Source of the DNA: an uncultured Alphaproteobacteria bacterium | GTDB taxonomy: Bacteria > Pseudomonadota > Alphaproteobacteria > JALCBB01 | DNA length: 64,000 nucleotides | Reading direction: 5' to 3' | Assembly (NCBI GenBank): GCA_958267355.1 | Contig: OY279575.1 | Location: 1,100,335-1,164,334 of the forward strand | In this document: positions 40,896 through 49,714 of the stretch, piece after piece | Position numbering within the stretch: position 1 is the first letter of the stretch | How the letters are laid out: every line of letters begins with the position of its first letter | Position numbers and translations under genes: made by a program | The notes under the pieces: generated by a model | Told to the model about the DNA's origin: nothing | What the model saw: only the letters and a program-made list of their open reading frames with translations | Database searches by the model: none

Positions 40896-41525
40896 ATGCA
40901 GAAGAAAAAGACATGCGTCTATTTTGACGGGCATAATTTTTTCAAGTACTACCTGAAAGGCCAACCCGCAGGATACAAGTGGCTTGATCTACAAGCCTTC
41001 ATGGAAAACCTTATGGGGGATGAGTACGATATCCACAAAATACACTATTTTACAGCAGGTGTTCTTGACTTCCCCGACGCCAAGGATAGGCATGGAAATC
41101 AACAAACCTATCTTCGCGCACTCAGAACACTTGATACTGTGCATATCGTACTGGGAAAATTTCAAAAATCAAAAGCTCTTCTTCCACTAGTAAAAGAAAA
41201 ATCCCAACGCGCTTATGTATACGCGATAAAAGAAAAACAAACAGATACGAATCTAATCACACAGATGTTTGAAGATGCGTGGGAGGAAAAATTTGATTCC
41301 GCTGTTCTGGTATCAGCGGACTCCGACTTTGTGGCTTGCGTTATCGCCTTAAGAAGACTTTCTGGCAAGGAGATAGGCGTTGCCTTGGCTCGTGGAGAGG
41401 GCAAAGATTTACGCAAAAATGCGTCTTTCATAAAAGATATTCACCCTGGGCTGATTTGTGGCTCGCAGTTTGCCCCAACCCTGCCTGGCAGAAGAAAGCC
41501 CATTCGCAAGCCCCTTGGGTGGTGA
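40896..41525 (+). CDS. NYN/PIN-like domain ribonuclease-type protein (second copy)
   Basis: The 209-residue protein is a NYN/LabA-like PIN-fold nuclease. VYFDGHNFF has Asp11, KEKQTDTNLI has Asp117, and LVSADSDFVACV has Asp142 and Asp144, the expected metal-binding set. A basic C-terminal tail (GRRKPIRKPLG) follows. It is not a close paralogue of the NYN gene at 10508 but shares the fold. It lies directly after two tandem small-RNA units and a strong terminator, a layout recalling type III toxin-antitoxin loci, where a nuclease gene follows repeated RNA antitoxins. That function is inference. Codon use is more AT-rich than in the dehydrogenase genes. Confidence 0.82.
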   Translation: MQKKKTCVYFDGHNFFKYYLKGQPAGYKWLDLQAFMENLMGDEYDIHKIHYFTAGVLDFPDAKDRHGNQQTYLRALRTLDTVHIVLGKFQKSKALLPLVKEKSQRAYVYAIKEKQTDTNLITQMFEDAWEEKFDSAVLVSADSDFVACVIALRRLSGKEIGVALARGEGKDLRKNASFIKDIHPGLICGSQFAPTLPGRRKPIRKPLGW

Positions 41526-41691
41526 ATTGGGCGTTTTATTACCCGCTCCTTTTTTGTGGTATTCTAAAATCTCCTGTGGGGGCGAGTGGCGACCAAGTCG
41601 TAGCACCTGTCTCTATATCGACATAAATCTCTGCTAGACCTTTAGTCCAGTTGGGTTTTTGATTAAAAATATCCTGAAGGAGTGAAACACC

Positions 41692-42389
41692 ATGACTTTA
41701 CTTAACAAACTCTTACCAAACGCAAAGGGGGGGGGGGGGCATCCCTACTTTTAGTAGTATTCGCTACTTTCCTTCTACTTTCTAGTAATCCAGCGAACGC
41801 TGAATTCAAACCTTACATCGGCGGCGATTTCGGTACCCTCAAAGTAGGCTGGGCAGATGGAGAAGATGGAGGCAACTTTGACCACTTCTCCAAAGATCGT
41901 TTTCGTAGCCTAAACTTTCATGTTGGTGCGCGTTTCACGAATCGGTTCTCTGCGGAGCTCGGGTACACAACTCTGGGCGGAAATAAGAAAACTGCATCTG
42001 AGACAGTGGCTGCAAACACAGTCGAAGAAACTTACACGGAGCTCAAAGCGAAGGGGTTTAATATAGATGGATTCTTTCACTTTCCTATCAGTGGTGGGAA
42101 TATGGAAGCACTCGCTACTGCTGGTGTGTTTCGTTGGAACCTGACGGATAAGGGGCACGGTACAACCATAACGAGCGGCTCGAGAGGAGACCCAGAACCC
42201 TTTGACCTCAAGTATAAATATACGGGGCTACGTCTCGGTGGCGGATTGCAGTACAACATCAATGAAAAATTCTCCATTCGTGGCCTGTTGCGCTACTACC
42301 CTCTAAATGGCTTCGATAGAGAAGATGCAGATATAGAAGTTCTTGACAGTGCGTGGGATGCGACAATTGGTTTCAACTTCTCCTTCTAA
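41692..42389 (+). pseudogene. Outer-membrane barrel protein, out of frame at a 13-G tract (phase-variable)
   Basis: The ATG at 41692 (GGAG about 10 bases upstream) opens a signal peptide interrupted by 13 G residues at 41727-41739. In this sequence the frame ends within five codons (TAG). The body, in another frame, reads ASLLLVVFATFLLLSS, a cleavage site NPANA-EFKPYIGG, barrel strands and the terminal FNFSF at 42389. With 14 or 11 G the two join into one intact pre-protein of about 230 residues. It is a paralogue of the barrel at 34717. Either this is a slipped-strand phase-variable gene caught in the off state, or the homopolymer length is an assembly error. A good terminator follows. Confidence 0.82.
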
Positions 42390-42420
42390 GCTCTGTTCTC
42401 TAGCCTTTTAGGCTTTTATA

Positions 42421-42456
42421 CCCCCGCTTGGCTTTATGCTGGGCGGGGGTTTTTTC
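42421..42456 (+). terminator. Intrinsic terminator after the barrel gene
   Basis: CCCCCGC (42421-42427) pairs with GCGGGGG (42443-42449), followed by TTTTTTC. It isolates the barrel gene from dxs. Confidence 0.9.
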
Positions 42457-42515
42457 TTGTGGGTTCGGGGCTTCACCCCTTGCAAGGAGTGGGGGTAAGG
42501 TGCGACTCTCGCCCT

Positions 42516-44501
42516 ATGACGCGGGTGACTCCACTGCTTGATACGATTGCTCTGCCTGACGACTTGCGCGGGCTGGGGGAGGAACAGCTGTTGCAGCTGG
42601 CTGACGAGCTACGGGCGGAAACAATTTCGGCGGTTTCTGAAACAGGCGGACATTTAGGTGCGGGTTTGGGTGTGATTGAGCTGACGATTGCTCTGCACTA
42701 TGTTTTTGACACGCCGCGGGATCTGCTGATTTGGGATGTGGGTCATCAATCGTATCCGCACAAGATTTTGACGGGACGGCGTGACAAGATACGCACCTTG
42801 CGACAGAAAGATGGGCTTTCGGGTTTTACGCGTCGGGTGGAAAGCGAATACGACCCGTTTGGCACGGCGCATTCTTCTACTTCTTTGTCGGCGGGATTGG
42901 GTTTTGCCGCCGCTCGCAACCTGAAAGGTGGAGACGAACGAGTCGTCTGTGTCATCGGTGATGGGGCGATGAGTGCAGGAATGGCGTATGAGGCGATGAA
43001 TAATGTTGCGATTGGTGACTCGCGGTTTATTGCAATTTTGAATGATAATGATATGTCTATTGCGCGTCCTGTTGGAGCGATGAGTGGTTATTTGTCGCGG
43101 CTTTTGTCTTCGCGTTCGTATCAGGCGGCGCATAATGTGAGTCATCGTATTGCGCGGAAGATTCCGCGTCCGCTGGCTCGGGCGGCTGTGCGGGCGGAAG
43201 AATACGCTCGCGGAATGCTCACGGGTGGCACGTTGTTTGAAGAGCTGGGCTTTTTCTATATTGGCCCTGTTGATGGACATTCCTTGCCGCAGTTGTTGCC
43301 TGTTCTGCGTAATGTGCGAGCGGCGGGAGATAAACCCGGCGGCAGACCGATTTTGCTCCATGTGGTGACCAAGAAGGGCAAGGGCTATCCGCCTGCTGAA
43401 GCCGCTGAAGACAAGTTCCACGGAGTCTCGGCAGGGTTTGACACGCCCGCCACAAAAGCAGATGAGAAGACGAGCGAGAAGACAAGCAAGACAGCAAGCG
43501 AAAGCAAGACACAAACACAAGACTCGCCACAAGACAAAACCCAAGCCGCCAAGCCGATTGCTTGGACTCGGGCTTTTTCTGATGCACTGATTAACGCCGC
43601 TAACAGCGATGACACTATTGTTGCGGTGACTGCGGCTATGCCTTCGGGTACGGGATTAGACAAATTTGCTCAAGCGCATCCGCGGCGGTGTTTTGATGTG
43701 GGGATAGCCGAGCAGCATGCGGTTACCTTTTGTGCGGGAATGGCGGCGGCGGGTTTGCGTCCGTTTGCGGCGATTTACTCTACTTTTTTGCAACGTGCGT
43801 ATGACCAAGTGGTGCATGATGTAGCTTTGCAAAGCTTGCCTGTGCGTTTTGTGTTAGACAGGGCGGGCTTAGTCGGAGCCGATGGCCCCACCCACCACGG
43901 AGCTTTTGACATAGCCTATCTTTGCTGTTTGCCGAACTTTGTGGTTATGGCTCCTAGTGATGGAGACGAGTTAGTGCATATGTTAGAGACGCAGATTTTG
44001 CTTGATGCTTGTCCTTCGGCGATGCGTTTTCCGCGTGGAGCTTTGCCACACCCCGCACGCGCAACGACACCTACCCCCCTGCCGCCCCTGCCCCTTGGCA
44101 AGGGACGCATTCTACAAGAAGGCACTGACCTAGCGATTTTGTCCTTCGGAGCCTTGCTAGGCGAAGCCCAAGAAGCCACCCAGCAGCTTGCCGCGCAGGG
44201 ACTATCTACCACTCTAGCCGATGCGCGGTTTGCCAAGCCCCTAGACACTGACCTAGTGCGTCAGCTTGCTCGCCATCACAAGCGGCTTGCTGTTTTAGAA
44301 GAAGGCGCGAGTGGTGGTTTTGCGACGCAAGTTTTTTCGTGTCTTGCTGGTGAAGGTGATGGTTTGGCGGGTAGGATTATTCCGCTTACCTTGCCTGATG
44401 TTTTCCTTGACCATGCTGAACGCAAAGAGCAGTTGAGCGAAGCCCAGCTCACCGCCACGCAAATTTCCACCCGCCTAGCCACAGCCCTAACCAACACCTA
44501 A
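42516..44501 (+). CDS. dxs: 1-deoxy-D-xylulose-5-phosphate synthase
   Basis: DXS condenses pyruvate and glyceraldehyde 3-phosphate, the first step of the MEP isoprenoid pathway, using thiamine diphosphate. From the ATG at 42516 the product has 661 residues. It has [16 protein letters not shown] (73-88), the TPP motif GDGAMSAG to NDND (148-179), and the transketolase C-half with [15 protein letters not shown]. Residues about 311-346 are a Lys/Thr/Ser/Gln-rich insertion made by DNA repeats in the usual linker position. A longer frame starts at 42459 but overlaps the preceding terminator. dxs is convergent with ispA, the reverse of the usual alphaproteobacterial xseB-ispA-dxs order. Confidence 0.95.
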   Translation: MTRVTPLLDTIALPDDLRGLGEEQLLQLADELRAETISAVSETGGHLGAGLGVIELTIALHYVFDTPRDLLIWDVGHQSYPHKILTGRRDKIRTLRQKDGLSGFTRRVESEYDPFGTAHSSTSLSAGLGFAAARNLKGGDERVVCVIGDGAMSAGMAYEAMNNVAIGDSRFIAILNDNDMSIARPVGAMSGYLSRLLSSRSYQAAHNVSHRIARKIPRPLARAAVRAEEYARGMLTGGTLFEELGFFYIGPVDGHSLPQLLPVLRNVRAAGDKPGGRPILLHVVTKKGKGYPPAEAAEDKFHGVSAGFDTPATKADEKTSEKTSKTASESKTQTQDSPQDKTQAAKPIAWTRAFSDALINAANSDDTIVAVTAAMPSGTGLDKFAQAHPRRCFDVGIAEQHAVTFCAGMAAAGLRPFAAIYSTFLQRAYDQVVHDVALQSLPVRFVLDRAGLVGADGPTHHGAFDIAYLCCLPNFVVMAPSDGDELVHMLETQILLDACPSAMRFPRGALPHPARATTPTPLPPLPLGKGRILQEGTDLAILSFGALLGEAQEATQQLAAQGLSTTLADARFAKPLDTDLVRQLARHHKRLAVLEEGASGGFATQVFSCLAGEGDGLAGRIIPLTLPDVFLDHAERKEQLSEAQLTATQISTRLATALTNT

Positions 44502-44513
44502 AGGAATAGCCCT

Positions 44514-45602
44514 ATGGATATCGTAATTCTATTTCTGCTGATTTTGATTCTGCTAGGAGTCGCTGTCATTGCCTTCCGTGCCTTTACGGGTCAGCACCAA
44601 GGCGGAGTTGTAGAACTTGACCTTGATTCCGTTGCCAGCGAAGTAGATAAGCAATTCCGTCTCAACCGCAAGGAAGCCACTGACCAAGCAAACGCTTTAC
44701 AGAAAACGGTTAGTGAGTCGATTGCCAATTTGGGCAAAACACAGGGGGAGACTCTAGCCACACAATTCAGCAAATCGTTCGGTCAGGTGAGCGAGCGATT
44801 AGAAAGCGTTCATCAAGGCTTGGGCGAGATGAGCAAACTTGCAACGGGTGTAGATGACTTAAACAGCGTTTTGAAAAATGTTCAGCAACGCGGAGCTTTT
44901 GGCGAAGTCTTGTTGCAATCCCTTCTGCAGGAAACCTTAACCGCAGGGCAGTGGCAGGAACAAGCGGCAGTGACTGAACTTGGGCGTGAACGGGCTGACT
45001 TTGTGATTGAAGTGCCGACTGCAGATGGCTCGTCTGTGCTTTTGCCGATAGATGTGAAATTTCCGCGTGAGAATTACGACAGGCTTATAGAGGCAAGCAA
45101 AAACGCCGATGCCGATGGCGTAGAAGCCGCAAGCCGTGCGTTAGAGAAGACAATTGAAGGCGAGGCAAAAGGGATTGGCGAGAAATATGTGCATCCGCCA
45201 CGGACGACTCCTTTTGCGATGCTGTTTTTGCCGACCGAAGGACTCTTCGCTGAAGTTGCGCGGAATCCTGATTTTTTACAGCGTCTGCGGCGGGAATACC
45301 GCGTTGTCGTCACGGGTCCAACTTCTATTCTGGCGATCTTGAGTGCTTTGCGTATGGTTGTAGATGCCGCCAAGTTTCAGGCACACGCGACAGAAATTCA
45401 AACCATTCTGGCGGGCGTGGCGAAAGAATTTTCCACCTTTGACGAAGCCTTACAGGCGACACGCAAAAGCATTACGGCGGCGGATAAGCATATGGAGAAA
45501 ATGGAAACCCGCACCCGTAAGATGGGGCGGGCTTTAGAGAAAGTGCAAACGATGGAAGGGGCGGCAAGTCCGCAACTGGAGACAAGCGGTGGTGAAGATT
45601 AA
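44514..45602 (+). CDS. rmuC: DNA recombination protein RmuC family
   Basis: RmuC-family proteins are nuclease-fold (DUF/PDDEXK-like) membrane-associated factors that limit DNA rearrangement at inverted repeats. The 362-residue protein has one N-terminal membrane helix (about 3-22) and a coiled coil (about 45-115). The family core is RGAFGEVLLQSLLQETL, RADFVIEVPTADGSSVLLPIDVKFPRENYDRLIEA and YVHPPRTTPFAMLFLPTEGLFAEV. The DxK of IDVKFP is the likely catalytic pair. It begins 12 bases after dxs and overlaps the convergent ispA stop by 4 bases. Confidence 0.93.
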   Translation: MDIVILFLLILILLGVAVIAFRAFTGQHQGGVVELDLDSVASEVDKQFRLNRKEATDQANALQKTVSESIANLGKTQGETLATQFSKSFGQVSERLESVHQGLGEMSKLATGVDDLNSVLKNVQQRGAFGEVLLQSLLQETLTAGQWQEQAAVTELGRERADFVIEVPTADGSSVLLPIDVKFPRENYDRLIEASKNADADGVEAASRALEKTIEGEAKGIGEKYVHPPRTTPFAMLFLPTEGLFAEVARNPDFLQRLRREYRVVVTGPTSILAILSALRMVVDAAKFQAHATEIQTILAGVAKEFSTFDEALQATRKSITAADKHMEKMETRTRKMGRALEKVQTMEGAASPQLETSGGED

Positions 45603-46540
45603 GCAGCCGTGTTTTCTTCTAGCCAGGCAAGGGCGGAGTTGTGGAATTCGGTTTGTGTTGGGGCAAGCTTAAGCAGTCCTAGATTTTGGCGGGCGTGGGC
45701 AAGGCGTTCGGAGAAAAGCTCTTTTGTGCGGGCGCGACCAAACAGCACGGCAAAATTTCTTGGCGGCTTGTCTTGGCACTCGGTTTCAAAATCGCACAGA
45801 TCATCTAACAGCTGAAAGCAGAGTCCGAAGTTTCTGCCGAATTCAATTAGCAAGGCACGGGTGGGGGAGTCGGCTCCTGTGCTTACAGCCCCTAACTCAC
45901 AAGCCGCCATAAAAAGTGCGCAGGTTTTGCCTTGGGCAATGGCAAGCCACGCGGCTTCGTTTTTCGGCGGAGTCTGCATCTCGTGGGCTTGTCCTGCAAT
46001 CATTGCCGTGGTCGCGCTAGACAAGATTTGCGCCAACTCTTGCACCAACTCTTGCGCCAACTCTGCGCCATTGCCCTGCCCTGTTTTCTTTTGTTGCGTC
46101 TGCAGGTGTGCCAATCCTTGAGCCAAAAGCCAATCGCCTGCCAGCAAAGCCGTGGCTTCGCCAAAGCGTTTGTGTAGGCTTGGCAGTCCGCGTCTTGTGT
46201 CTGCGTTGTCCAGTGCGGGAAGATCATCATGGACAAGCGAAAAGCAGTGAATGGCTTCTAAGGCTACGGCAGCTTGGTGGGCTTGCGGGGTTTTGGCTCC
46301 ACAGAGTTGTGCTGTCTCTAAGACTAGGCTCGGACGCAAACGTTTACCGCCCGCCAGCAGTGCGGCTTCTGCGGCTTCAAACAACTCGGGCGGATTTGTC
46401 TCGCTCTGTCGCCAATCTGCTATTGCCGCTCGCAGTAGTTCTTCTACTTGCGCGGCTCTTGTCGCCAAACGGGTTTCAAATTCCACGGAATCAACGGCGG
46501 GCAAGCAGGTTACTTTTTGCGGGCTAATTCTTACGGACAA
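45599..46540 (-). CDS. ispA: Polyprenyl (farnesyl/geranylgeranyl) diphosphate synthase
   Basis: This enzyme elongates isoprenyl diphosphates for quinone and undecaprenyl synthesis. The product (up to 313 residues) has GGKRLRPSLV, the first Asp-rich motif VHDDLPALDNADTRRG (Asp105, 106, 111) and the second QLLDDLCDFE (Asp246, 247, 250). A tandem LAQELVQELAQ segment (about 161-171) reflects local DNA repeats. The frame starts at a TTG (46540) inside a tandem array (46517-46577), so the first about 18 codons are doubtful; a GTG at 46486 is an alternative. It follows xseB as in other alphaproteobacteria, but dxs has moved to the opposite strand. Confidence 0.92.
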   Translation of the reverse strand: MSVRISPQKVTCLPAVDSVEFETRLATRAAQVEELLRAAIADWRQSETNPPELFEAAEAALLAGGKRLRPSLVLETAQLCGAKTPQAHQAAVALEAIHCFSLVHDDLPALDNADTRRGLPSLHKRFGEATALLAGDWLLAQGLAHLQTQQKKTGQGNGAELAQELVQELAQILSSATTAMIAGQAHEMQTPPKNEAAWLAIAQGKTCALFMAACELGAVSTGADSPTRALLIEFGRNFGLCFQLLDDLCDFETECQDKPPRNFAVLFGRARTKELFSERLAHARQNLGLLKLAPTQTEFHNSALAWLEENTAA

Positions 46541-46577
46541 ATTCTTACAGACGAATTCTTACAGACGAATTCTTGCA
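46517..46577. repeat. 14-bp tandem array between xseB and ispA
   Basis: About four copies of AGACGAATTCTTAC fill the gap and enter both gene ends. The xseB stop region and the annotated ispA start lie in it. Confidence 0.85.
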
Positions 46578-46579
46578 GA

Positions 46580-46870
46580 CTACTTCTTACCGCGTGAATA
46601 GGCGGAGCTACCCGTAATCTTACCACCTTCGGTGGCGAGTTTTTCTACTTTCATCTCGGCTTCGCGCAGACGCTCTTCGCAGAGACGCTGGAGCTTGATT
46701 CCTTTCTCGTAGAGCTTGACCGACTCTTCTAGTCCTAAGTCGCCTTGCTCTAGCTTTTCCACAAGCGCGTTGAGGGATTCCATCGCCTGCTCAAAGGAAA
46801 GCTTAGAGACATCGCCTTGGTCTTTGTCTTTCGCCGTAGCCATAGGCACGATGCTAGTCGTGTTTTGCAC
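46580..46870 (-). CDS. xseB: Exodeoxyribonuclease VII small subunit
   Basis: XseB binds the large subunit XseA to form ExoVII, which degrades single-stranded DNA. The 96-residue product has the family core LSFEQAMESLNALVEKLEQGDLGLEESVKLYEKGIKL. A helical tail, CEERLREAEMKVEKLATEGG, follows. The extra N-terminus before about residue 25 is poorly conserved, and Met10 (46843) may be the true start. XseA is not in this window. Confidence 0.95.
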   Translation of the reverse strand: MQNTTSIVPMATAKDKDQGDVSKLSFEQAMESLNALVEKLEQGDLGLEESVKLYEKGIKLQRLCEERLREAEMKVEKLATEGGKITGSSAYSRGKK

Positions 46871-47067
46871 TTAATTCAACGCGCTTTTCAACAAACTTTC
46901 CCCCTGTCGCTCTGGGGTGCATTCTATGGTGGGCTATAGGGTTATCCCTGTGGTATTCCCTGTGGTATTCCCTTTGGTATTTCTGTGGTTTATCCCTGCC
47001 CCGCACAACAGGACTTTACACAGGCTTTGGCTTCATACTTACCCGCCTACAAACGAGGAGAAATCGC

Positions 47068-48186
47068 GTGTCATCGTTAGCCCCTGTACATCTGCGAGAA
47101 GTTCCGCCGCCAGACTCGCAAGACCTGCCAGCGGAAGGAGCTATTCTACCTGCGCAGAAGATCCGCGATATGGTAGCCCGTGGAGAAATTTTAAACACAG
47201 GGGCAGGTGTAGCGGCTCTGACTAGTGATCCGACTTTGAGTGGCAGGCTTCAGCCTGCGGGTTTGGATTTACGGCTTGGCACGCGGGCGTGGCGGGTGCG
47301 GGCGAGTTTTTTGCCTTCGCGGCGCAGTGGTGTGCGCGACATGATGGAAGATTTTGTCAGCCACGAAATTTCGCTGACCAAGGGTGCAGTTTTGGAGACA
47401 GGCGGAGTCTATATCGCTGAGATTCAGGAATCCCTTGCCTTACCGCATAGCGTAGGGGCGCGGGCGAGTGCTAAGTCTTCTATTGGCAGACTTAACTTAT
47501 TTACGCGGCTGATTTCAGAACACGGACCTGCTTTTGACGAAGTTGAAGCGGGCTATCACGGAGCTTTGTATGTGGAAATTGCTCCGAATGCTTTTCCTGT
47601 TTTTGTGCAGAGTGGTTTGTCGCTTAATCAGCTGCGTTTGTTGGCGCACAAGCCCCAGCCACACCAAGAAACCGAAATCCATGTTGACCTGTCAGGACAC
47701 GCCAGCAACGGCGTGGCGGGCTATCGGGCGCAACGCTATACCGATGTTATTGACTTGACCCGTACGGGTGCGGCGAATCCGCGTGGCTTTTGGGATACGC
47801 TACCCGCTCGCTCCGATGGTAGGCTCGTGCTTGACCCGAATGCGTTTTATATTTTGGTTTCTGCACCTGAAGTTTGTGTTGAGCCACAACAGGCAGGAGA
47901 GTTATTTCCGTATGAAGCAGGAATGGGCGAATTCCGCGTGCATTACGCGGGCTTTTTTGACCCGGGGTTTGGCTATGATGCAGACAATCCTGAAATAAAG
48001 GCGCGGGCGGTATTAGAAGTGCGCTCACACGAAGTGCCTTTCGTACTAGAACACGGACAAGCCGTTGGGCGGCTTATGTCTTATCCGCTATCCGAGCCAT
48101 CTGAACAGGGCTACGATAGGCGGGCAGGCCCATCGTACCGCGACCAAGGATTAACCCTGTCACGCTATTTTGCCCCTTGGGATTAA
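47068..48186 (+). CDS. dcd: dCTP deaminase, double-length alphaproteobacterial type
   Basis: dCTP deaminase converts dCTP to dUTP, feeding thymidylate synthesis. The 372-residue protein is the two-domain form common in alphaproteobacteria, about twice the usual 190. It has two dUTPase-like halves: LQPAGLDLRLGTRAWRVRASF, then ARASAKSSIGRLNLFTRLI in the first; FILYSAPEVC-like FYILVSAPEVCVEPQQAGEL, then VHYAGFFDPGFGYD in the second. It starts with GTG at 47068, supported by GAGGAG 7 bases upstream. The preceding gap has a short TGGTATTCCCTG repeat. Confidence 0.93.
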   Translation: MSSLAPVHLREVPPPDSQDLPAEGAILPAQKIRDMVARGEILNTGAGVAALTSDPTLSGRLQPAGLDLRLGTRAWRVRASFLPSRRSGVRDMMEDFVSHEISLTKGAVLETGGVYIAEIQESLALPHSVGARASAKSSIGRLNLFTRLISEHGPAFDEVEAGYHGALYVEIAPNAFPVFVQSGLSLNQLRLLAHKPQPHQETEIHVDLSGHASNGVAGYRAQRYTDVIDLTRTGAANPRGFWDTLPARSDGRLVLDPNAFYILVSAPEVCVEPQQAGELFPYEAGMGEFRVHYAGFFDPGFGYDADNPEIKARAVLEVRSHEVPFVLEHGQAVGRLMSYPLSEPSEQGYDRRAGPSYRDQGLTLSRYFAPWD

Positions 48187-48235
48187 GCCTTCTGAATCTG
48201 CACCCCTTCGCACCGTGCCTTCTGTATCTTGATAT

Positions 48236-49339
48236 ATGTCTGAGACAACAAGCCCGCCAGCCAGTCTTCCGCACGGGCAAAAGCGGATTGCGGGATTAGA
48301 CCTTGCCCGCTACTTGGCGTTTTTGGGAGTGGTCTGGGTGAACTACACGGTTCTGCACTTCCACGAAACGGGCAAGACAGGAATTGAAACTTTATTTCAG
48401 GGCAATGCGGCAGCTCTGTTTGTCACGGTTGCAGGAGTCGGCATTTCTTTGCTGTCGCGCCAAGCCCGAGCCACAAGGGACACGCAAGTTGTGAAGAAAG
48501 CGCAAAGTGTTTTGCGCAAACGGGCTTTGTTTTTAGCCGTGCTGGGAATGATTTTAGTTGCGCTCGGATGGCAAGCCGATATTCTGCACTATTACGCGGC
48601 GTGGCTGTTTATGGCGACTTTTCTTCTGCTGGCTTCTAACCGTAGCTTATGGATTGCGATGGCGGTTTGTGTTGTGGTTTTTTATCTTTCGCTTCCTTGG
48701 TATGAACGCGGCTGGGATTGGGAGACTTTAAACTATACCGATATGTGGACTGCAACGGGTTTTTTACATAATTTGTTTTTTAATGGCTGGCACCCAATTT
48801 TTCCGTGGTTTGTTTTTATCCTTGTTGGCATGCTGGTTGGGCGCGCGGATTTATCTAACTTGAAGACCCGCCGCCGTATCGGCTGGATTGCTCTGGTAGT
48901 CTTTGTGGTTTTTGAAATTTTGTCTATTGGCGCACTACAAATTGCCAAGCACTACGGAGCCGATATTTCCTACGGAGGCGAAGCCGCAGCCCTGCTTGGC
49001 ACGGCATCTATTCCGCCTTCCATCTTTTACCTGACAACAGGTGCAGGAGCGGCAATTGTTTTCTTGGTTATCTGCTTTGACTTCGCCGAAAGGTTTGGCA
49101 CAACGCGGCTTGTCCGTTGGTGTGCGATTACAGGAAGACATCTGCTCACCCACTACACTCTGCACGCTCTTATCTTCTTGGCGTTGTATATGATGAACGG
49201 ACAAAAAATGCCTGCCTATCCTTATTTACTGACTGCCGCTTTTACAAACTTTATCGGCGCAATGATTTTTTCAGTACTGTGGAATCAACGTTTCAATCAA
49301 GGCCCATTAGAAATGGTTATGCGCCGCTTTTCGGGCTAG
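48236..49339 (+). CDS. Polytopic membrane protein, DUF418/HGSNAT-like acyltransferase fold
   Basis: The 367-residue protein has about nine to ten membrane segments. It begins IAGLDLARYLAFLGVVWVNYTV, the start pattern of the acyltransferase-like membrane family that includes heparan-alpha-glucosaminide N-acetyltransferase and DUF418. A conserved-looking WHPIFPWFVFILVGMLVGR lies in the middle. ITGRHLLTHYTLHALIFLALY near the end has His residues that may be functional. It lies 49 bases after dcd without a clear Shine-Dalgarno. Substrate and role are unknown. Confidence 0.75.
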   Translation: MSETTSPPASLPHGQKRIAGLDLARYLAFLGVVWVNYTVLHFHETGKTGIETLFQGNAAALFVTVAGVGISLLSRQARATRDTQVVKKAQSVLRKRALFLAVLGMILVALGWQADILHYYAAWLFMATFLLLASNRSLWIAMAVCVVVFYLSLPWYERGWDWETLNYTDMWTATGFLHNLFFNGWHPIFPWFVFILVGMLVGRADLSNLKTRRRIGWIALVVFVVFEILSIGALQIAKHYGADISYGGEAAALLGTASIPPSIFYLTTGAGAAIVFLVICFDFAERFGTTRLVRWCAITGRHLLTHYTLHALIFLALYMMNGQKMPAYPYLLTAAFTNFIGAMIFSVLWNQRFNQGPLEMVMRRFSG

Positions 49340-49405
49340 CTTTTGCTCTTGCTTTTTGTCGCTCTTGCCTTCTATCGCTCTTGGGTTTGGTTTGTGTGGC
49401 AGTGT

Positions 49406-49639
49406 TTATTCTGTGAGGCGAAGGGTTAAACGCCGTGCTGTGCCTGTGCTGGCTTCGTCAGAAACCAACTGCCAGCCCGTGATTTCACAAAAGGAAGCAA
49501 AGTCAGCAGGGGCTTTTGGATCATCCACCAAAAACACTGCTGTCGCGGGCGGAGTTATAGCTCGCAACAAACGGCGGGCATGGAGAACAGGAAGCGGGCA
49601 TTTCAGCCCTGTTAAGTCGTGTTCTGCTGGTTTGCTCAC
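49406..49639 (-). CDS. tusA: TusA/SirA-family sulfur carrier
   Basis: The 77-residue protein has the TusA signature LTGLKCPLPVLHARRLL, with Cys14 as the persulfide-carrying residue (CPxP). Length is typical. Such proteins relay sulfur for tRNA thiolation and cofactor synthesis. It lies after sdhB on the same strand. The intervening gap (49650-49715) contains repeats of CTAGCCCGTTATCT. Confidence 0.9.
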   Translation of the reverse strand: MSKPAEHDLTGLKCPLPVLHARRLLRAITPPATAVFLVDDPKAPADFASFCEITGWQLVSDEASTGTARRLTLRLTE

Positions 49640-49714
49640 GGCTTCTGTTGTGCCTGTATCTCGCCGCTACCTAGCCCGTTATCTCGCCCGTTATCTAGCC
49701 CGTCTTCTGCGGAC

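Noticed and set aside
41526-41691. tRNA-like or riboswitch-like fold upstream of the barrel gene
   Set aside because: No cloverleaf, T-arm consensus or recognised riboswitch core could be found by reading.
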